From JARRQJ01 sp963810615 (lineage in GTDB: Bacteria > Pseudomonadota > Gammaproteobacteria > DRLM01), in the NCBI GenBank assembly GCA_963810615.1, contig CAWEOA010000001.1, positions 186,001-250,000 on the forward strand: 64,000 nucleotides of DNA. The letters are read 5' to 3'. Positions 35,680 to 44,153 of the stretch are shown here, piece by piece. The notes under the pieces were generated by a model, which was not told the origin of the DNA, made no database searches, and saw only the letters and a list, made by a program, of their open reading frames with translations. A program made the position numbers and the translations under genes. The stretch's first letter is position 1. The number at the start of each line of letters is the position of its first letter.

Positions 35680-35755
35680 GGGCCGTTAGCTCAGTCGGTA
35701 GAGCAGTTGGCTTTTAACCAATTGGTCGTAGGTTCGAATCCTACACGGCCCACCA
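35680..35755 (+). tRNA. tRNA-Lys (anticodon UUU)
   Basis: 76 bases including an encoded CCA. The acceptor stem GGGCCGT pairs with ACGGCCC, the D arm reads GCTCAGTCGGTAGAGC, the anticodon loop is CTTTTAA with TTT at 35713-35715, and the T arm is GTAGGTTCGAATCCTAC. Complete cloverleaf. Confidence 0.98.
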
Positions 35756-35917
35756 TTATATTGACCTTCTGGGAGATCTAGCCCGCTGCACGCCCCAAGC
35801 CGCACCGTTGGCGGGCTCGGCGGGACGAGTTGACCGGAGACATCCCGACAGGCCCGGAATTTAGCGAGGTTCGGGCTATTCTCTCCCGGCGCGATGCACG
35901 CTAACAACTCATTCGGC

Positions 35918-36151
35918 TTACCGATACCGCAAAAGACGCTTTTGTTGCGCCCAATCCAGTGGCAAATGGGTCTGCCTCAGCAGTTTTTGAGTGGTCAATT
36001 CGGCCGGCTACTGGCCAGAGACAAAGTCTTCAACGATGTCGGGCGCAAGAAACGCCAGACTCACCATACGGGTGACATACCCTTTGTCCACGCGATGCCG
36101 TGTCGCAATCTCGGTAAGAGTAGTTACCTGCCCAGCAATAAACTCTGGCAT
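35918..36151 (-). pseudogene. remnant of a recombinase-family C-terminal region
   Basis: A 78-codon minus-strand frame encodes a piece with a helix-turn-helix-like segment (LTEIATRHRVDKGYVTRMV), then SLAFLAPDIVEDF, an in-frame TAG at codon 48 (36010-36008), and PAELTTQKLL...LPLDWAQQKRLL before the final stop. This whole pattern matches the conserved tail of large serine-recombinase-associated proteins seen in proteobacterial mobile elements. The internal stop and loss of upstream sequence show decay. It lies ~160 bases beyond tRNA-Lys. The rest of 35756-36294 holds nothing else I recognise. Confidence 0.75.
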
Positions 36152-36294
36152 ATCGTCACCTGCTCCAGCATCACTTGCTCATCACCGTCGGCGGCAGCAT
36201 TGTCGTGGGTTGTTGCAGATACCGATCGCCGCCTGATTGCTAATTCGGACCCTACAGGAGGCCGATAGTCCAATGATCTGTGGAGGCATTTTCT

Positions 36295-36876
36295 TCAATC
36301 GTTCATTAAGTAGAATCGATTGTGATGATTGCGCATGCGGCGGGTTTTCTCCACCATTCGAAAGGTCGAGCGATTGTGGTTGTAACTCAGCACATGATGC
36401 AGTGGCAGCCAGGTGATTGCGTTTGACTCGCTGTTGCCCGGGATCGTGAGTCTATCATCTATCTCCACCACGAACCTGATATCGATATGCTCATGCTGGG
36501 AGACATTCCCCATGCGGGGAATGGTGTGAATGTCCACGTCGAAAATCTCGGAGTCGACCAAATGGATATCATGCAGAGGTAAGCCGGTTTCCTCCGCGCA
36601 TTCACGCAGGGCCACCCGGACGATATCACTATCACCATCGGCGTGACCGCCGGGCTGGAACCATTGTCCATGTTTGCGATGGTGCAGCAGCAGCACCTTT
36701 TGTCTGTCCGGACTGACGACCCAAACTGATCCGGTAACGTGTGCGGGGAGTAATTGCCGATCGAAGATGTTTTCATGATCTTCTATATATTGTAAGGCGC
36801 TTTTGACATAGGCCACTTCATCCATAAAGCGGCTGCGATAGTGTTTCAGCAGGTTAAGTAATTCTCGGCGATGCAT
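36295..36876 (-). CDS. NUDIX hydrolase next to csoS1D
   Basis: 193 residues. A near-complete Nudix box is present around residues 82-105 (GGHADGDSDIVRVALRECAE, ETGL): the REUXEEXGU core is intact but the first Glu of GX5E is Ser. Nudix enzymes cleave nucleoside diphosphates linked to another moiety; the substrate here is unknown. It begins five bases after the csoS1D stop on the same strand, so the two are almost certainly cotranscribed, which suggests a metabolite-housekeeping role linked to the carboxysome. ATG 36876 is chosen; a GTG at 36885 overlapping csoS1D is possible. Confidence 0.85.
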   Translation of the reverse strand: MHRRELLNLLKHYRSRFMDEVAYVKSALQYIEDHENIFDRQLLPAHVTGSVWVVSPDRQKVLLLHHRKHGQWFQPGGHADGDSDIVRVALRECAEETGLPLHDIHLVDSEIFDVDIHTIPRMGNVSQHEHIDIRFVVEIDDRLTIPGNSESNAITWLPLHHVLSYNHNRSTFRMVEKTRRMRNHHNRFYLMND

Positions 36877-36881
36877 CGCTA

Positions 36882-37508
36882 TCACGTACCCGATGGTCGT
36901 TGTACGGCGGCGATGGCGGCGGCAGCGGCCTCGTCGACATCCGCCTCGCGGCCGGATAAGGTCAGGCGGCCGAAGGCGCCCACTGCGCGCACGTCGATAA
37001 GCGTGATATTCGCAGCCTTTTCCGCCTGATTCGCCGCGTAGACGATATAACCGGCAGGTTCGGTTTCCAGAATAAACATGCTTTGATCGGGCAAGATCAT
37101 GGAGCCGCGGCGGTTTTGTCGGTTGATAAGCACCGTGTGATCCGGGGTCATGCCGCGGATGATTTCCTGCCATGCGATTTTGCAACGCTGCCGTTCTTCG
37201 ATATTTGTGCCGAGTTTTGACAAAATCACTCTCCCGGCTTCACGTACGTCGCTCTGGTCGCGGTGATGAATGACCATAGAACCGAATTCACGTTCGATCA
37301 CCTGTTGAGATAAATGAACACGGGTGGCCTTGAGAGCCGAATCTGTCAGGCGATGCACGGCCATGCCCGGCGAGACCTCCACCCACAAGCAGGCATCCCC
37401 CGGAATCGGCAAAAATCCCTGGGATACGGTAGCCATGTATTCGGCCAACTGCGGCTGGAGCGAGTCGATGTACACGTAGGTGCGGAGTTTGATTATGGGC
37501 GTGCGCAT
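36882..37508 (-). CDS. csoS1D: carboxysome shell protein CsoS1D (tandem BMC domain)
   Basis: 208 residues with two bacterial-microcompartment domains in tandem. The N-terminal half starts MRTPIIKLRTYVYIDSLQPQ and continues PGDACLWVEVSPGMAVHRLTD; the second half has QSMFILETEPAGYIVYAANQAEKAA and ends in ALLVDVRAVGAFGRLTLSG-like BMC sequence. CsoS1D trimers form pseudohexamers with a large gated central pore for metabolite passage. It is transcribed away from cbbL, with ~390 bases between the two starts. Confidence 0.92.
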   Translation of the reverse strand: MRTPIIKLRTYVYIDSLQPQLAEYMATVSQGFLPIPGDACLWVEVSPGMAVHRLTDSALKATRVHLSQQVIEREFGSMVIHHRDQSDVREAGRVILSKLGTNIEERQRCKIAWQEIIRGMTPDHTVLINRQNRRGSMILPDQSMFILETEPAGYIVYAANQAEKAANITLIDVRAVGAFGRLTLSGREADVDEAAAAAIAAVQRPSGT

Positions 37509-37898
37509 TTCTCGTAATTGCTAATCAAGCGTTTAGCGGTATTTTTTCATGAGCAGATTCTACCGTGAGGTGCTTGTTTCCGATAATTTAAAAACTCTTG
37601 GCTTGGCATAGACGACAGTCTATAGCATGCCTCTGTTCTTATTACGACGAGTTGTCATTAATGGAAGATTCAGGCAGCCGCTTCCTTGTCTCGAACCCAT
37701 TTCTTGATTGTGCGTGTTATCTCTCTCGAGTGTCGATTAATAGCTTCAAGCTGGAGCCAGTCGGGCGAGTTATAGAGTTTTATAAATGAGTCTCCAAAAT
37801 AAATTCGATTGGTTTGAGTTTCCGGTTTCGATGTAGTCTTCTTTCCACGCGCACGACGCTCAGCGAATTTTTTCATTCAGTAAACATGAGGAGAAGAT
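37509..37898. promoter_or_regulatory. divergent csoS1D / cbbL control region
   Basis: 390 AT-rich bases that must contain the cbb operon promoter and CbbR sites. GAGGAGA sits 8 bases before the cbbL ATG. Several T-N11-A candidates occur but none can be singled out by eye, and no clear -35/-10 pair was chosen. A small minus-strand frame (37670-37876) fills part of it. Confidence 0.5.
37670..37876 (-). CDS. possible small protein upstream of cbbL
   Basis: 68 codons from ATG to TGA. The product is very basic at its start (KKFAERRARGKKTTSK) and ends in a predicted helix (AINRHSREITRTIKKWVRDKE), a composition that looks coding rather than random. No family is recognised and no good ribosome-binding site precedes the ATG. 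If real, its 5' end would overlap the cbbL leader on the other strand. It may be a chance frame. Confidence 0.3.
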   Translation of the reverse strand: MKKFAERRARGKKTTSKPETQTNRIYFGDSFIKLYNSPDWLQLEAINRHSREITRTIKKWVRDKEAAA

Positions 37899-39314
37899 AT
37901 GGCAGCTAATACTTATCAGGCGGGAGTGAAAGAATACCGCGAAAAATACTGGACCCCGGACTATGTTCCGCTCGATACAGATCTGCTGGCCTGCTTTAAG
38001 TGTACTGGTCAGCCGGGTGTGCCGCGCGAGGAAGTGGCCGCCGCCGTGGCCGCCGAATCTTCCACCGGAACCTGGAGTACCGTGTGGTCTGAACTGTTAA
38101 CTGACCTGGAATTTTACAAGGGCCGTGCTTACCGTATTGAGGACGTGCCGGGGGATTCGGAATCCTTCTATGCATTCGTCGCTTATCCGATTGATCTCTT
38201 CGAAGAAGGGTCGGTCGTTAACGTGCTGACGTCATTGGTTGGTAACGTGTTCGGCTTTAAGGCGCTTAAGCACCTGCGCCTGGAAGACATCCGCTTTCCC
38301 ATTGCCTACGTTAAGACCTGTGGCGGTCCTCCCGCCGGTATCCAAGTCGAGCGCGACCGCTTGAATAAGTACGGCCGTCCTTTGTTGGGCGCCACGATCA
38401 AACCTAAGCTGGGCCTGTCAGCCAAGAACTATGGCCGCGCCGTATATGAATGTCTGCGCGGGGGTTTGGACCTGACCAAGGATGACGAGAACGTCAACTC
38501 CCAACCGTTTATGCGCTGGCGCGATCGTTTCGAGTTCGTTGCCGAAGCCATCTTGAAGGCCCAGCAGGAAACCGGCGAGCGCAAGGGTCACTATCTCAAC
38601 GTGACTTCTGGAACCGTGGAAGACATGTTCGAGCGCGCAGAATTCGCCAAAGAGCTGGGCATGCCAATCATTATGCATGACTTTCTGACCGGTGGATTTA
38701 CTGCCAACACCAGCCTGGCTAACTGGTGCCGCAAAAACAGTATGCTGTTGCATATTCACCGTGCCATGCATGCGGTAATCGACCGCCATCCCAAGCATGG
38801 TATTCACTTCCGCGTTCTGGCCAAGTGTCTGCGTCTGTCCGGCGGCGACCATCTGCACGCCGGTACCGTGGTGGGCAAACTCGAGGGCGACCGCGCCTCC
38901 ACGCTGGGCTTCGTCGACCAGTTACGCGAATCCTTCGTCCCGGAAGACCGTTCACGCGGTGTGTTCTTCGACCAGGATTGGGGCTCCATGCCTGGCGTAT
39001 TCGCGGTTGCCTCAGGCGGTATCCACGTTTGGCACATGCCGGCGCTGGTAGCCATCTTCGGCGATGACTCCGTGCTGCAGTTCGGTGGTGGTACACAGGG
39101 GCACCCATGGGGTAACGCGGCGGGCGCCGCGGCCAACCGTGTCGCGCTGGAAGCCTGTGTCAAGGCACGTAACCAGGGTCGCGAGATTGAGAAAGAGGCA
39201 CGCGACATCCTTACCGAGGCCGCCCGAACCAGCCCGGAACTGGCCATAGCGATGGAGACCTGGAAGGAAATCAAATTCGAGTTCGAGACCGTGGATAAGC
39301 TCGACGTGGGTTAA
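37899..39314 (+). CDS. cbbL: RuBisCO large subunit, form IA
   Basis: 471 residues. Catalytic residues all present: Lys168 and Lys170 in GATIKPKLG, the carbamylated Lys194 with Asp196 and Glu197 (TKDDEN), and the loop-6 Lys in VGKLEGDR. Sequence such as GVKEYREKYWTPDYVPLDTDLLACF and location before csoS2 mark the carboxysomal form IAc. It fixes CO2 onto ribulose-1,5-bisphosphate in the Calvin cycle inside the carboxysome. ATG 37899 follows GAGGAGA. First gene of the cso operon. Confidence 0.98.
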   Translation: MAANTYQAGVKEYREKYWTPDYVPLDTDLLACFKCTGQPGVPREEVAAAVAAESSTGTWSTVWSELLTDLEFYKGRAYRIEDVPGDSESFYAFVAYPIDLFEEGSVVNVLTSLVGNVFGFKALKHLRLEDIRFPIAYVKTCGGPPAGIQVERDRLNKYGRPLLGATIKPKLGLSAKNYGRAVYECLRGGLDLTKDDENVNSQPFMRWRDRFEFVAEAILKAQQETGERKGHYLNVTSGTVEDMFERAEFAKELGMPIIMHDFLTGGFTANTSLANWCRKNSMLLHIHRAMHAVIDRHPKHGIHFRVLAKCLRLSGGDHLHAGTVVGKLEGDRASTLGFVDQLRESFVPEDRSRGVFFDQDWGSMPGVFAVASGGIHVWHMPALVAIFGDDSVLQFGGGTQGHPWGNAAGAAANRVALEACVKARNQGREIEKEARDILTEAARTSPELAIAMETWKEIKFEFETVDKLDVG

Positions 39315-39369
39315 ACCACGGTCGGTAACGGGCTGAATTTCTATAAGCGAATCAGATGAGGAATTAACT

Positions 39370-39714
39370 ATGGCATCTAACATGAACGAAATGGGCGATT
39401 ACCAGACCAGTCCTACCCTGGAAACTTTCGGCTTTTTGCCCAAGTTGACCCAGGACGAGATCTACGAACAGATCAATTACGTTATTGCGCAGGGTTGGTC
39501 GCCGGCTATCGAGCATGAGCATCCGAGCCAGGCGATGAGTTACTACTGGACCATGTGGAAGCTGCCTTTCTTCGGTGAGCAGAAATTGTCCCGTGTGGTG
39601 GAAGAGCTTGAGGCCTGTCATCGCGCCTATCCGGATCATCATGTTCGCCTGATCGGTTACGACAATTACACCCAAAGCCAGGGCACGGCATTCGTGGTAT
39701 TCGAGGGCCGCTAA
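39370..39714 (+). CDS. cbbS: RuBisCO small subunit
   Basis: 114 residues. Conserved small-subunit landmarks are PTLETFGFLPKLTQDEIYEQI, YYWTMWKLPFFG and HVRLIGYDNYTQSQGTAFVVF. It completes the L8S8 enzyme. Located 55 bases after cbbL with GAGGAATTA upstream. A hairpin lies immediately after its stop. Confidence 0.98.
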   Translation: MASNMNEMGDYQTSPTLETFGFLPKLTQDEIYEQINYVIAQGWSPAIEHEHPSQAMSYYWTMWKLPFFGEQKLSRVVEELEACHRAYPDHHVRLIGYDNYTQSQGTAFVVFEGR

Positions 39715-39730
39715 GGCGTGGTGGGAGGGC

Positions 39731-39760
39731 GTGTTGCCCGAAACGGATCGGGCAATACAC
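39731..39760 (+). promoter_or_regulatory. stable hairpin between cbbS and csoS2
   Basis: GTGTTGCCCG (39731-39740) pairs with CGGGCAATACAC (39749-39760) across an 8-base loop with one bulge. No T-tract follows, so it is not a full terminator; it could protect the 3' end of a cbbLS message or partially attenuate, giving more RuBisCO than scaffold and shell protein. The effect is inferred. Confidence 0.6.
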
Positions 39761-39803
39761 CTCAATTCAAGAACACAAGTATCGCTCAACGGGGTTACGT
39801 TAT

Positions 39804-42047
39804 ATGGCACAGATGGCAAACACTCACAGTGGAGACGCGCGTATGGTCGCGGTGGCGCGTCGTCGTGCGCAGTCGCAAACCGGCAAGACCGCCACTATCA
39901 GCAGCAGGGCGGCGAGCACTGTCAGCAAGCAGCCCGGCAAGACAGTGGCGCCTGTGACGTCAGCCAATCAAGGTGGCGCGCGCGCCGCGTCCCGGGCCAG
40001 GCGCCAAGCGATGTCGACCGGCGGCAAAGCCGGGATCGCCAGCCAGGATCGTACCCGCGTCGTTACCAGTGCTCCGCAAGCATCCGTGAAGATCGATACC
40101 CAACAACCCAAACGGGATTGCAGCTGCGGCTGCAAAGGCGATCGCGATAAACGCGAACAGTCACTCGTAGCGAAGGCGGGTGGCAACGGTGCAACGCTGC
40201 GGCCGGCGCCCAAGTTAAAACTGGCCGGCAGCACGGCGCGCGCAGCGTCGGTGGCGCGGCGCCAGGCCATGTCCACCCGCGGCAAGGCAGGTTTGAACGG
40301 TAAAGGCATGAGTACGGCGGCCAGCGCCCGTGCTGCCAATCCCAATGTATCCAGCCGCGAACTGGCGCAGGCCCTGCGCGAACAGCGTAGCCGCAACGGC
40401 AAGGCTGGAGAAAAGAAGAGCGAGCCCTGTGGCCGTTCGCGACCCAATAAGCAAACCAAGAACACGGCGGCGCAGGATGCTCCCTGGAAGGTCGGTGCCA
40501 GTGAAACCAGTCACGGCCAAACCGTCACCGGCACCATGGTCGGGCGCAGTGAAAGCGTTACCGGCGACGAACCCAGCACCTGCCGGCCGGTCACCGGTAC
40601 GGAATACATGGGCGCCGACATTTTCCACAAGTTTTGCCAAACCGATGCGGGCAAGCAACCGCGCAAGGTCGGCGTCAGTCCGACCTCGCGGGGAAACCGC
40701 GTCAGCGGTACCGAAATAGGACGCAGCGCGAAGGTTACGGGCGACGAGCCGGGGACGTGCAAGCGCGTGACAGGCAACGAATATGTCGGCGCAATGCAAT
40801 CGGAAATCTTTTGTGGCACCAAGGCGGAAAAGTCGCCGGCGAAGTTTACCGATAGCGAAACCCGCAAGGGCAAGGCCGTGACCGGCAACAACGTCGGACG
40901 TTCGTCCAAGGTCTCCGGCGACGAGAGCGGTGCGCAACGCGAGTTGACCGGTACTCAATACATGCAGCGCGGCAATGGTAAGGCGCCCGAGAAGGTCGGC
41001 AACAGCGCCACCCTGCGCGGTGGCGCCGTCACCGGCACCATGGTCGGGCGCAGTGAACGCGTGACCGGTGACGAGCCGGGCAGTTGCCGCAACGTCACCG
41101 GTGACGAGTATATCGGCCAGGAACAATACAGCGGCTTTTGCAAAACGGCCCCGAAGCCCGCTGATCGCAAGGTTGGCCAGTCGCAAACTCTCAAAGGAAA
41201 AGAAGTGACTGGCACCATGACCGGTCGTGGCGAGCGGGTGACGGGGGATGAGCCCGGTACCTGCAAGGTCGTGACGGGCACGCCCTACGCCGGCGCCGAA
41301 CAATATCAATCCTACTGTAAAAGCGATGATGCCGGATTGGCTGCAGCGCGGGTACGTCGCCAGCGCGCTACCCCGGGCGCGGTTATGACGGGCCAGCAAC
41401 CCGGTATCGGCGGCAAGCTGACGGGAGCGGCCAAAGGTGCCTGTGAACCCCTGACCGGCACACCGTATGTCGGGGCCGATCAGTATACCCAGGTATGCCC
41501 GGCGAGCCCGGCGGAACCCGGTAGTCCGGATTATCCACAGCCCATAGGCGGTACGCCGTGGGGCAAGTTCAGTGTCGAGTCGCCCAATCATGCGGCACAA
41601 ACCAACGAAGTGCACGCAGGCGTAACCGGTACGCAGTACGAACAAGGTCATATTACCGGTTCGTTCGGGAAGGCCACGGGTAAGGTCACCGGTACCGAAG
41701 AGGCGCGTTTCGGTCGCGGCAATGGTAATGCGGCGCCGACGCTGCCGGAAACAAGCGAATTGATCGGCGGGCGTGTCAAGTCGCGTGTAACGGGGGAGGG
41801 CATGGATGCTGGTCTCCGCGTCACCGGAGATGACTGGGGTCGCGGCGACGTCGTCACCGGCACCGAAGGCACATCGGCCAGGCGCCGCAACCCGACGCGG
41901 CGCGGCGCGACGGCCGCCATGGCCATGCAGCCGCAGGTCATCAAGCGCAATGAAGAGCTGGCGGTGCCCACCAGTAAAGTCACGGGCGGCAGCGGTAATA
42001 CAGAAAAAGGCGCCCTGATTACTTACTCCGGCGGGGCGCGCGGCTGA
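39804..42047 (+). CDS. csoS2: carboxysome assembly scaffold CsoS2
   Basis: 747 residues, intrinsically disordered and repeat-built. Four N-terminal RuBisCO-binding repeats of the R-x5-RRx5-GK type lie at about 13-29, 60-77, 145-163 and 184-202. The middle region (about 229-566) has six repeats of the KVGxSxTxxGxxVTGTxVGRS...VTGDEPGTC type; the third (about 345-392) lacks both Cys and is shorter. The C-region (about 567-747) ends in a conserved shell-anchoring peptide (KGALITYSGGARG). It links RuBisCO to the shell. I could not identify a slippery heptamer for the frameshift that makes a short form in some relatives. The start MAQMAN may be either Met. Confidence 0.96.
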   Translation: MAQMANTHSGDARMVAVARRRAQSQTGKTATISSRAASTVSKQPGKTVAPVTSANQGGARAASRARRQAMSTGGKAGIASQDRTRVVTSAPQASVKIDTQQPKRDCSCGCKGDRDKREQSLVAKAGGNGATLRPAPKLKLAGSTARAASVARRQAMSTRGKAGLNGKGMSTAASARAANPNVSSRELAQALREQRSRNGKAGEKKSEPCGRSRPNKQTKNTAAQDAPWKVGASETSHGQTVTGTMVGRSESVTGDEPSTCRPVTGTEYMGADIFHKFCQTDAGKQPRKVGVSPTSRGNRVSGTEIGRSAKVTGDEPGTCKRVTGNEYVGAMQSEIFCGTKAEKSPAKFTDSETRKGKAVTGNNVGRSSKVSGDESGAQRELTGTQYMQRGNGKAPEKVGNSATLRGGAVTGTMVGRSERVTGDEPGSCRNVTGDEYIGQEQYSGFCKTAPKPADRKVGQSQTLKGKEVTGTMTGRGERVTGDEPGTCKVVTGTPYAGAEQYQSYCKSDDAGLAAARVRRQRATPGAVMTGQQPGIGGKLTGAAKGACEPLTGTPYVGADQYTQVCPASPAEPGSPDYPQPIGGTPWGKFSVESPNHAAQTNEVHAGVTGTQYEQGHITGSFGKATGKVTGTEEARFGRGNGNAAPTLPETSELIGGRVKSRVTGEGMDAGLRVTGDDWGRGDVVTGTEGTSARRRNPTRRGATAAMAMQPQVIKRNEELAVPTSKVTGGSGNTEKGALITYSGGARG

Positions 42048-42064
42048 CAAGGCGAACGGCAATC

Positions 42065-43573
42065 ATGATAAACACTCGTCGTCAAAATTTACGTACGCTG
42101 CGCTGGCCGCAATCTCCGGCACCGCTACCGCGTACACAAACGGCAAGGCCGAGAGTCGCGGCCGCGTCGTTACAGCGTGCCGGCGCGCATTCCATGGTGA
42201 ACAGTCGGGAGAATTCGCGACTGGCGAATTATGAGCAGCGCGTAAAGGCGGCATTTGACGACATCGTGCCGACGTTGAAGCATATATCCGCCTTGCAGCA
42301 CGAGACGGATTTCGAGGAACGTGCCCAAGTAATCGCTCGCGAACAGTTGGGATTTGAATTGCCGGCACAGCTCCTGGCCGATGCCTGGGTTGATCAGTTG
42401 GACATGCGGCGCCTGTTCGCCTGCGCCGTGTTCGAGACTTACCGTGGATTTTGCGACGAATTTTTCAGCGCTGATCCCTTGGGTGTCCCGGAAGGGGATT
42501 TCCAGGAATTTTTGTTGGGGTGCGGATTCCATACGCTGGATATATCACCCTGTGCCGACGGTCGCCTGGCTCACGTGATTCGTTATGTGTTGCGCCTGCC
42601 CCATCGTGCGGTCAGGCGTAAATCCTATGCCGGGGCCATGTTCGATATCGAGGACAGCCTCGACAAATGGACGGAAACGGAGATGTTGCGTTATCGCGAA
42701 GGCCGGCCTAACAGCGCCGATGCATCGACGCATTATCTAAAGGCAGTGGTGTACCACTTCAGTTCGGTGGATCCGAACCATGAAGGGTGCGCGGCGCATG
42801 GTTCCATGACCGAACGTGCCGCCCAGGCCGGGTTGGATCGGCTGCTTGCATTCCAGCAGGCAGTTCAGGGCAGCTTCTGTTGCGGTGCTTCTATCGACTT
42901 ACTGTTGATCGGGCTGGATACCGATACCGATGCCGTCCGTATCCACTTGCCGAATGCCAATGGCGCAATCAACCTCGGCGATTATGTCGACAACCGTGAA
43001 CTGTACCAGGAAACGCAGGGCTTATCCGTGCAGCAGGCGGAAACCAGAATCGTGCAACGAGTCAAGGAAGCACGGGACCAACTCAGTCCAGGAATGACGC
43101 AATTGATCGTGCAGCTTCTGCGTAACAATTTTTCACAGATCGAGTATGTGCGTGATTTCCACGGTGAACACTATGAGGATATCGGGCATGCCGAACGATT
43201 CATTGGCGCCGGCATCGGTTTCGAGGAAGTACAGCTGCGTAATCTGACGTATTTTGCCTATCTGCACACGGTGGAAGAGGCGACCGCGGATCTGGACGTG
43301 GGTATCAAAATTTTTACGCACCTGAATGTGGTCCACGGACTTCCCGTGCCTGTTGTGGTGCGCTTTGACTATCACGGCCCGGTGCCCGGATCGCGCGAAC
43401 GTGCGATTACACATTGCCATCGAATCGATACCGCGCTGCGTGCTCGCTATGGCGATCTGGTCGAGAGAGGTCTGTTACACACCTTGTTGGCGGTGCGTGA
43501 TTGCCACGCCAATGGACAAATTGAAGTGTTGAGTTCATCGGCACACGGGTCAAGTACAACGGAGGCGCATTGA
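42065..43573 (+). CDS. csoSCA: carboxysomal carbonic anhydrase CsoSCA
   Basis: 502 residues (formerly CsoS3, epsilon or beta-like class). A disordered Arg/Pro-rich N-terminus (about 1-45) probably binds RuBisCO. Zinc ligands expected from the family align with Cys163 (SPCADGR, with the catalytic Asp165/Arg167 dyad), His231 (VVYHFSSVDP) and Cys242 (EGCAAHG). It turns bicarbonate into CO2 inside the shell. ATG 42065 is 17 bases after csoS2, with AAGGCG upstream; the stop overlaps csoS4A. Confidence 0.96.
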   Translation: MINTRRQNLRTLRWPQSPAPLPRTQTARPRVAAASLQRAGAHSMVNSRENSRLANYEQRVKAAFDDIVPTLKHISALQHETDFEERAQVIAREQLGFELPAQLLADAWVDQLDMRRLFACAVFETYRGFCDEFFSADPLGVPEGDFQEFLLGCGFHTLDISPCADGRLAHVIRYVLRLPHRAVRRKSYAGAMFDIEDSLDKWTETEMLRYREGRPNSADASTHYLKAVVYHFSSVDPNHEGCAAHGSMTERAAQAGLDRLLAFQQAVQGSFCCGASIDLLLIGLDTDTDAVRIHLPNANGAINLGDYVDNRELYQETQGLSVQQAETRIVQRVKEARDQLSPGMTQLIVQLLRNNFSQIEYVRDFHGEHYEDIGHAERFIGAGIGFEEVQLRNLTYFAYLHTVEEATADLDVGIKIFTHLNVVHGLPVPVVVRFDYHGPVPGSRERAITHCHRIDTALRARYGDLVERGLLHTLLAVRDCHANGQIEVLSSSAHGSSTTEAH

Positions 43574-43830
43574 TGAAGATCTGCCAGGTCGAACGACCCC
43601 TGGTCGCAACCAACCGTATTCCGGGTCTGGAGCATCGTCATCTTCAGGTGGTGCGTGATGGCAGCACCACGCAGGTTGCCGTGGACGCGGTCGGCTGTAT
43701 TCCGGGTGATTGGGTCATTTGCGTCGGCAGTTCCGCCGCCCGTGAGGCAGCAGGCAGCAAGGAATATCCCAGTGATCTGACCATAGTCGGGATCATCGAT
43801 CGTTGGCCCCCTGAAGCGGAGGCCGGGTGA
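43573..43830 (+). CDS. csoS4A: carboxysome vertex protein CsoS4A
   Basis: 85 residues, EutN/CcmL-type pentamer (BMV) that closes icosahedral vertices. Features: MKICQVERPLVATNRIPGLEH, a VAVDAVGCIPGDWVICVGSSAAREA stretch and ending LTIVGIIDRWP. The ATG overlaps the csoSCA stop (TGATG) and its stop overlaps csoS4B, so expression is translationally coupled. Confidence 0.96.
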   Translation: MKICQVERPLVATNRIPGLEHRHLQVVRDGSTTQVAVDAVGCIPGDWVICVGSSAAREAAGSKEYPSDLTIVGIIDRWPPEAEAG

Positions 43831-44111
43831 TGGAAATATTGCAGGTGGAGGCGCCGCTGGTATGCACGCGCAGGGTCAAAGGGCTGCAACACATCAGCCT
43901 GCGCGTACTGAAAGACGTAAACGGCAAGCGCCAGGTCGCCGTCGATCCGGTGGGGGCGAGGACAGGCAATTGGGTGTTCACCGTCAACGGTTCGGCCGCG
44001 CGCTATGCCGTCGGCGATTTCAGTGTCCTTACCGATCTCACTATCGGCGGCATAATTGATAAATGTGAAGCAGGTGGCGATTCGGCCGGTACGCCCAAAC
44101 ATAATATGTGA
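43830..44111 (+). CDS. csoS4B: carboxysome vertex protein CsoS4B
   Basis: 93 residues, second pentameric vertex protein: MEILQVEAPLVCTRRVKGLQH, VAVDPVGARTGNWVFTVNGSAAR, LTIGGIIDKCE. The start at 43830 overlaps the csoS4A stop (TGATG). A GTG at 43827 is also possible. Both copies are usual in alpha-carboxysome operons. Confidence 0.95.
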   Translation: MEILQVEAPLVCTRRVKGLQHISLRVLKDVNGKRQVAVDPVGARTGNWVFTVNGSAARYAVGDFSVLTDLTIGGIIDKCEAGGDSAGTPKHNM

Positions 44112-44153
44112 TGAATTTTTTCGTTGTACAACCAAGTCAGAAGGAGATACGCA

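Noticed and set aside
35686..35907. Minus-strand frame over tRNA-Lys ending GPCRIRTYDQLVKSQLLYRLS-like
   Set aside because: This is the well-known false protein read antisense from a tRNA gene; the tRNA fold explains it.
40215..42062. 615-codon frame antisense to csoS2
   Set aside because: Caused by the repetitive, GC-rich csoS2 sequence; the plus-strand protein has all CsoS2 repeats.
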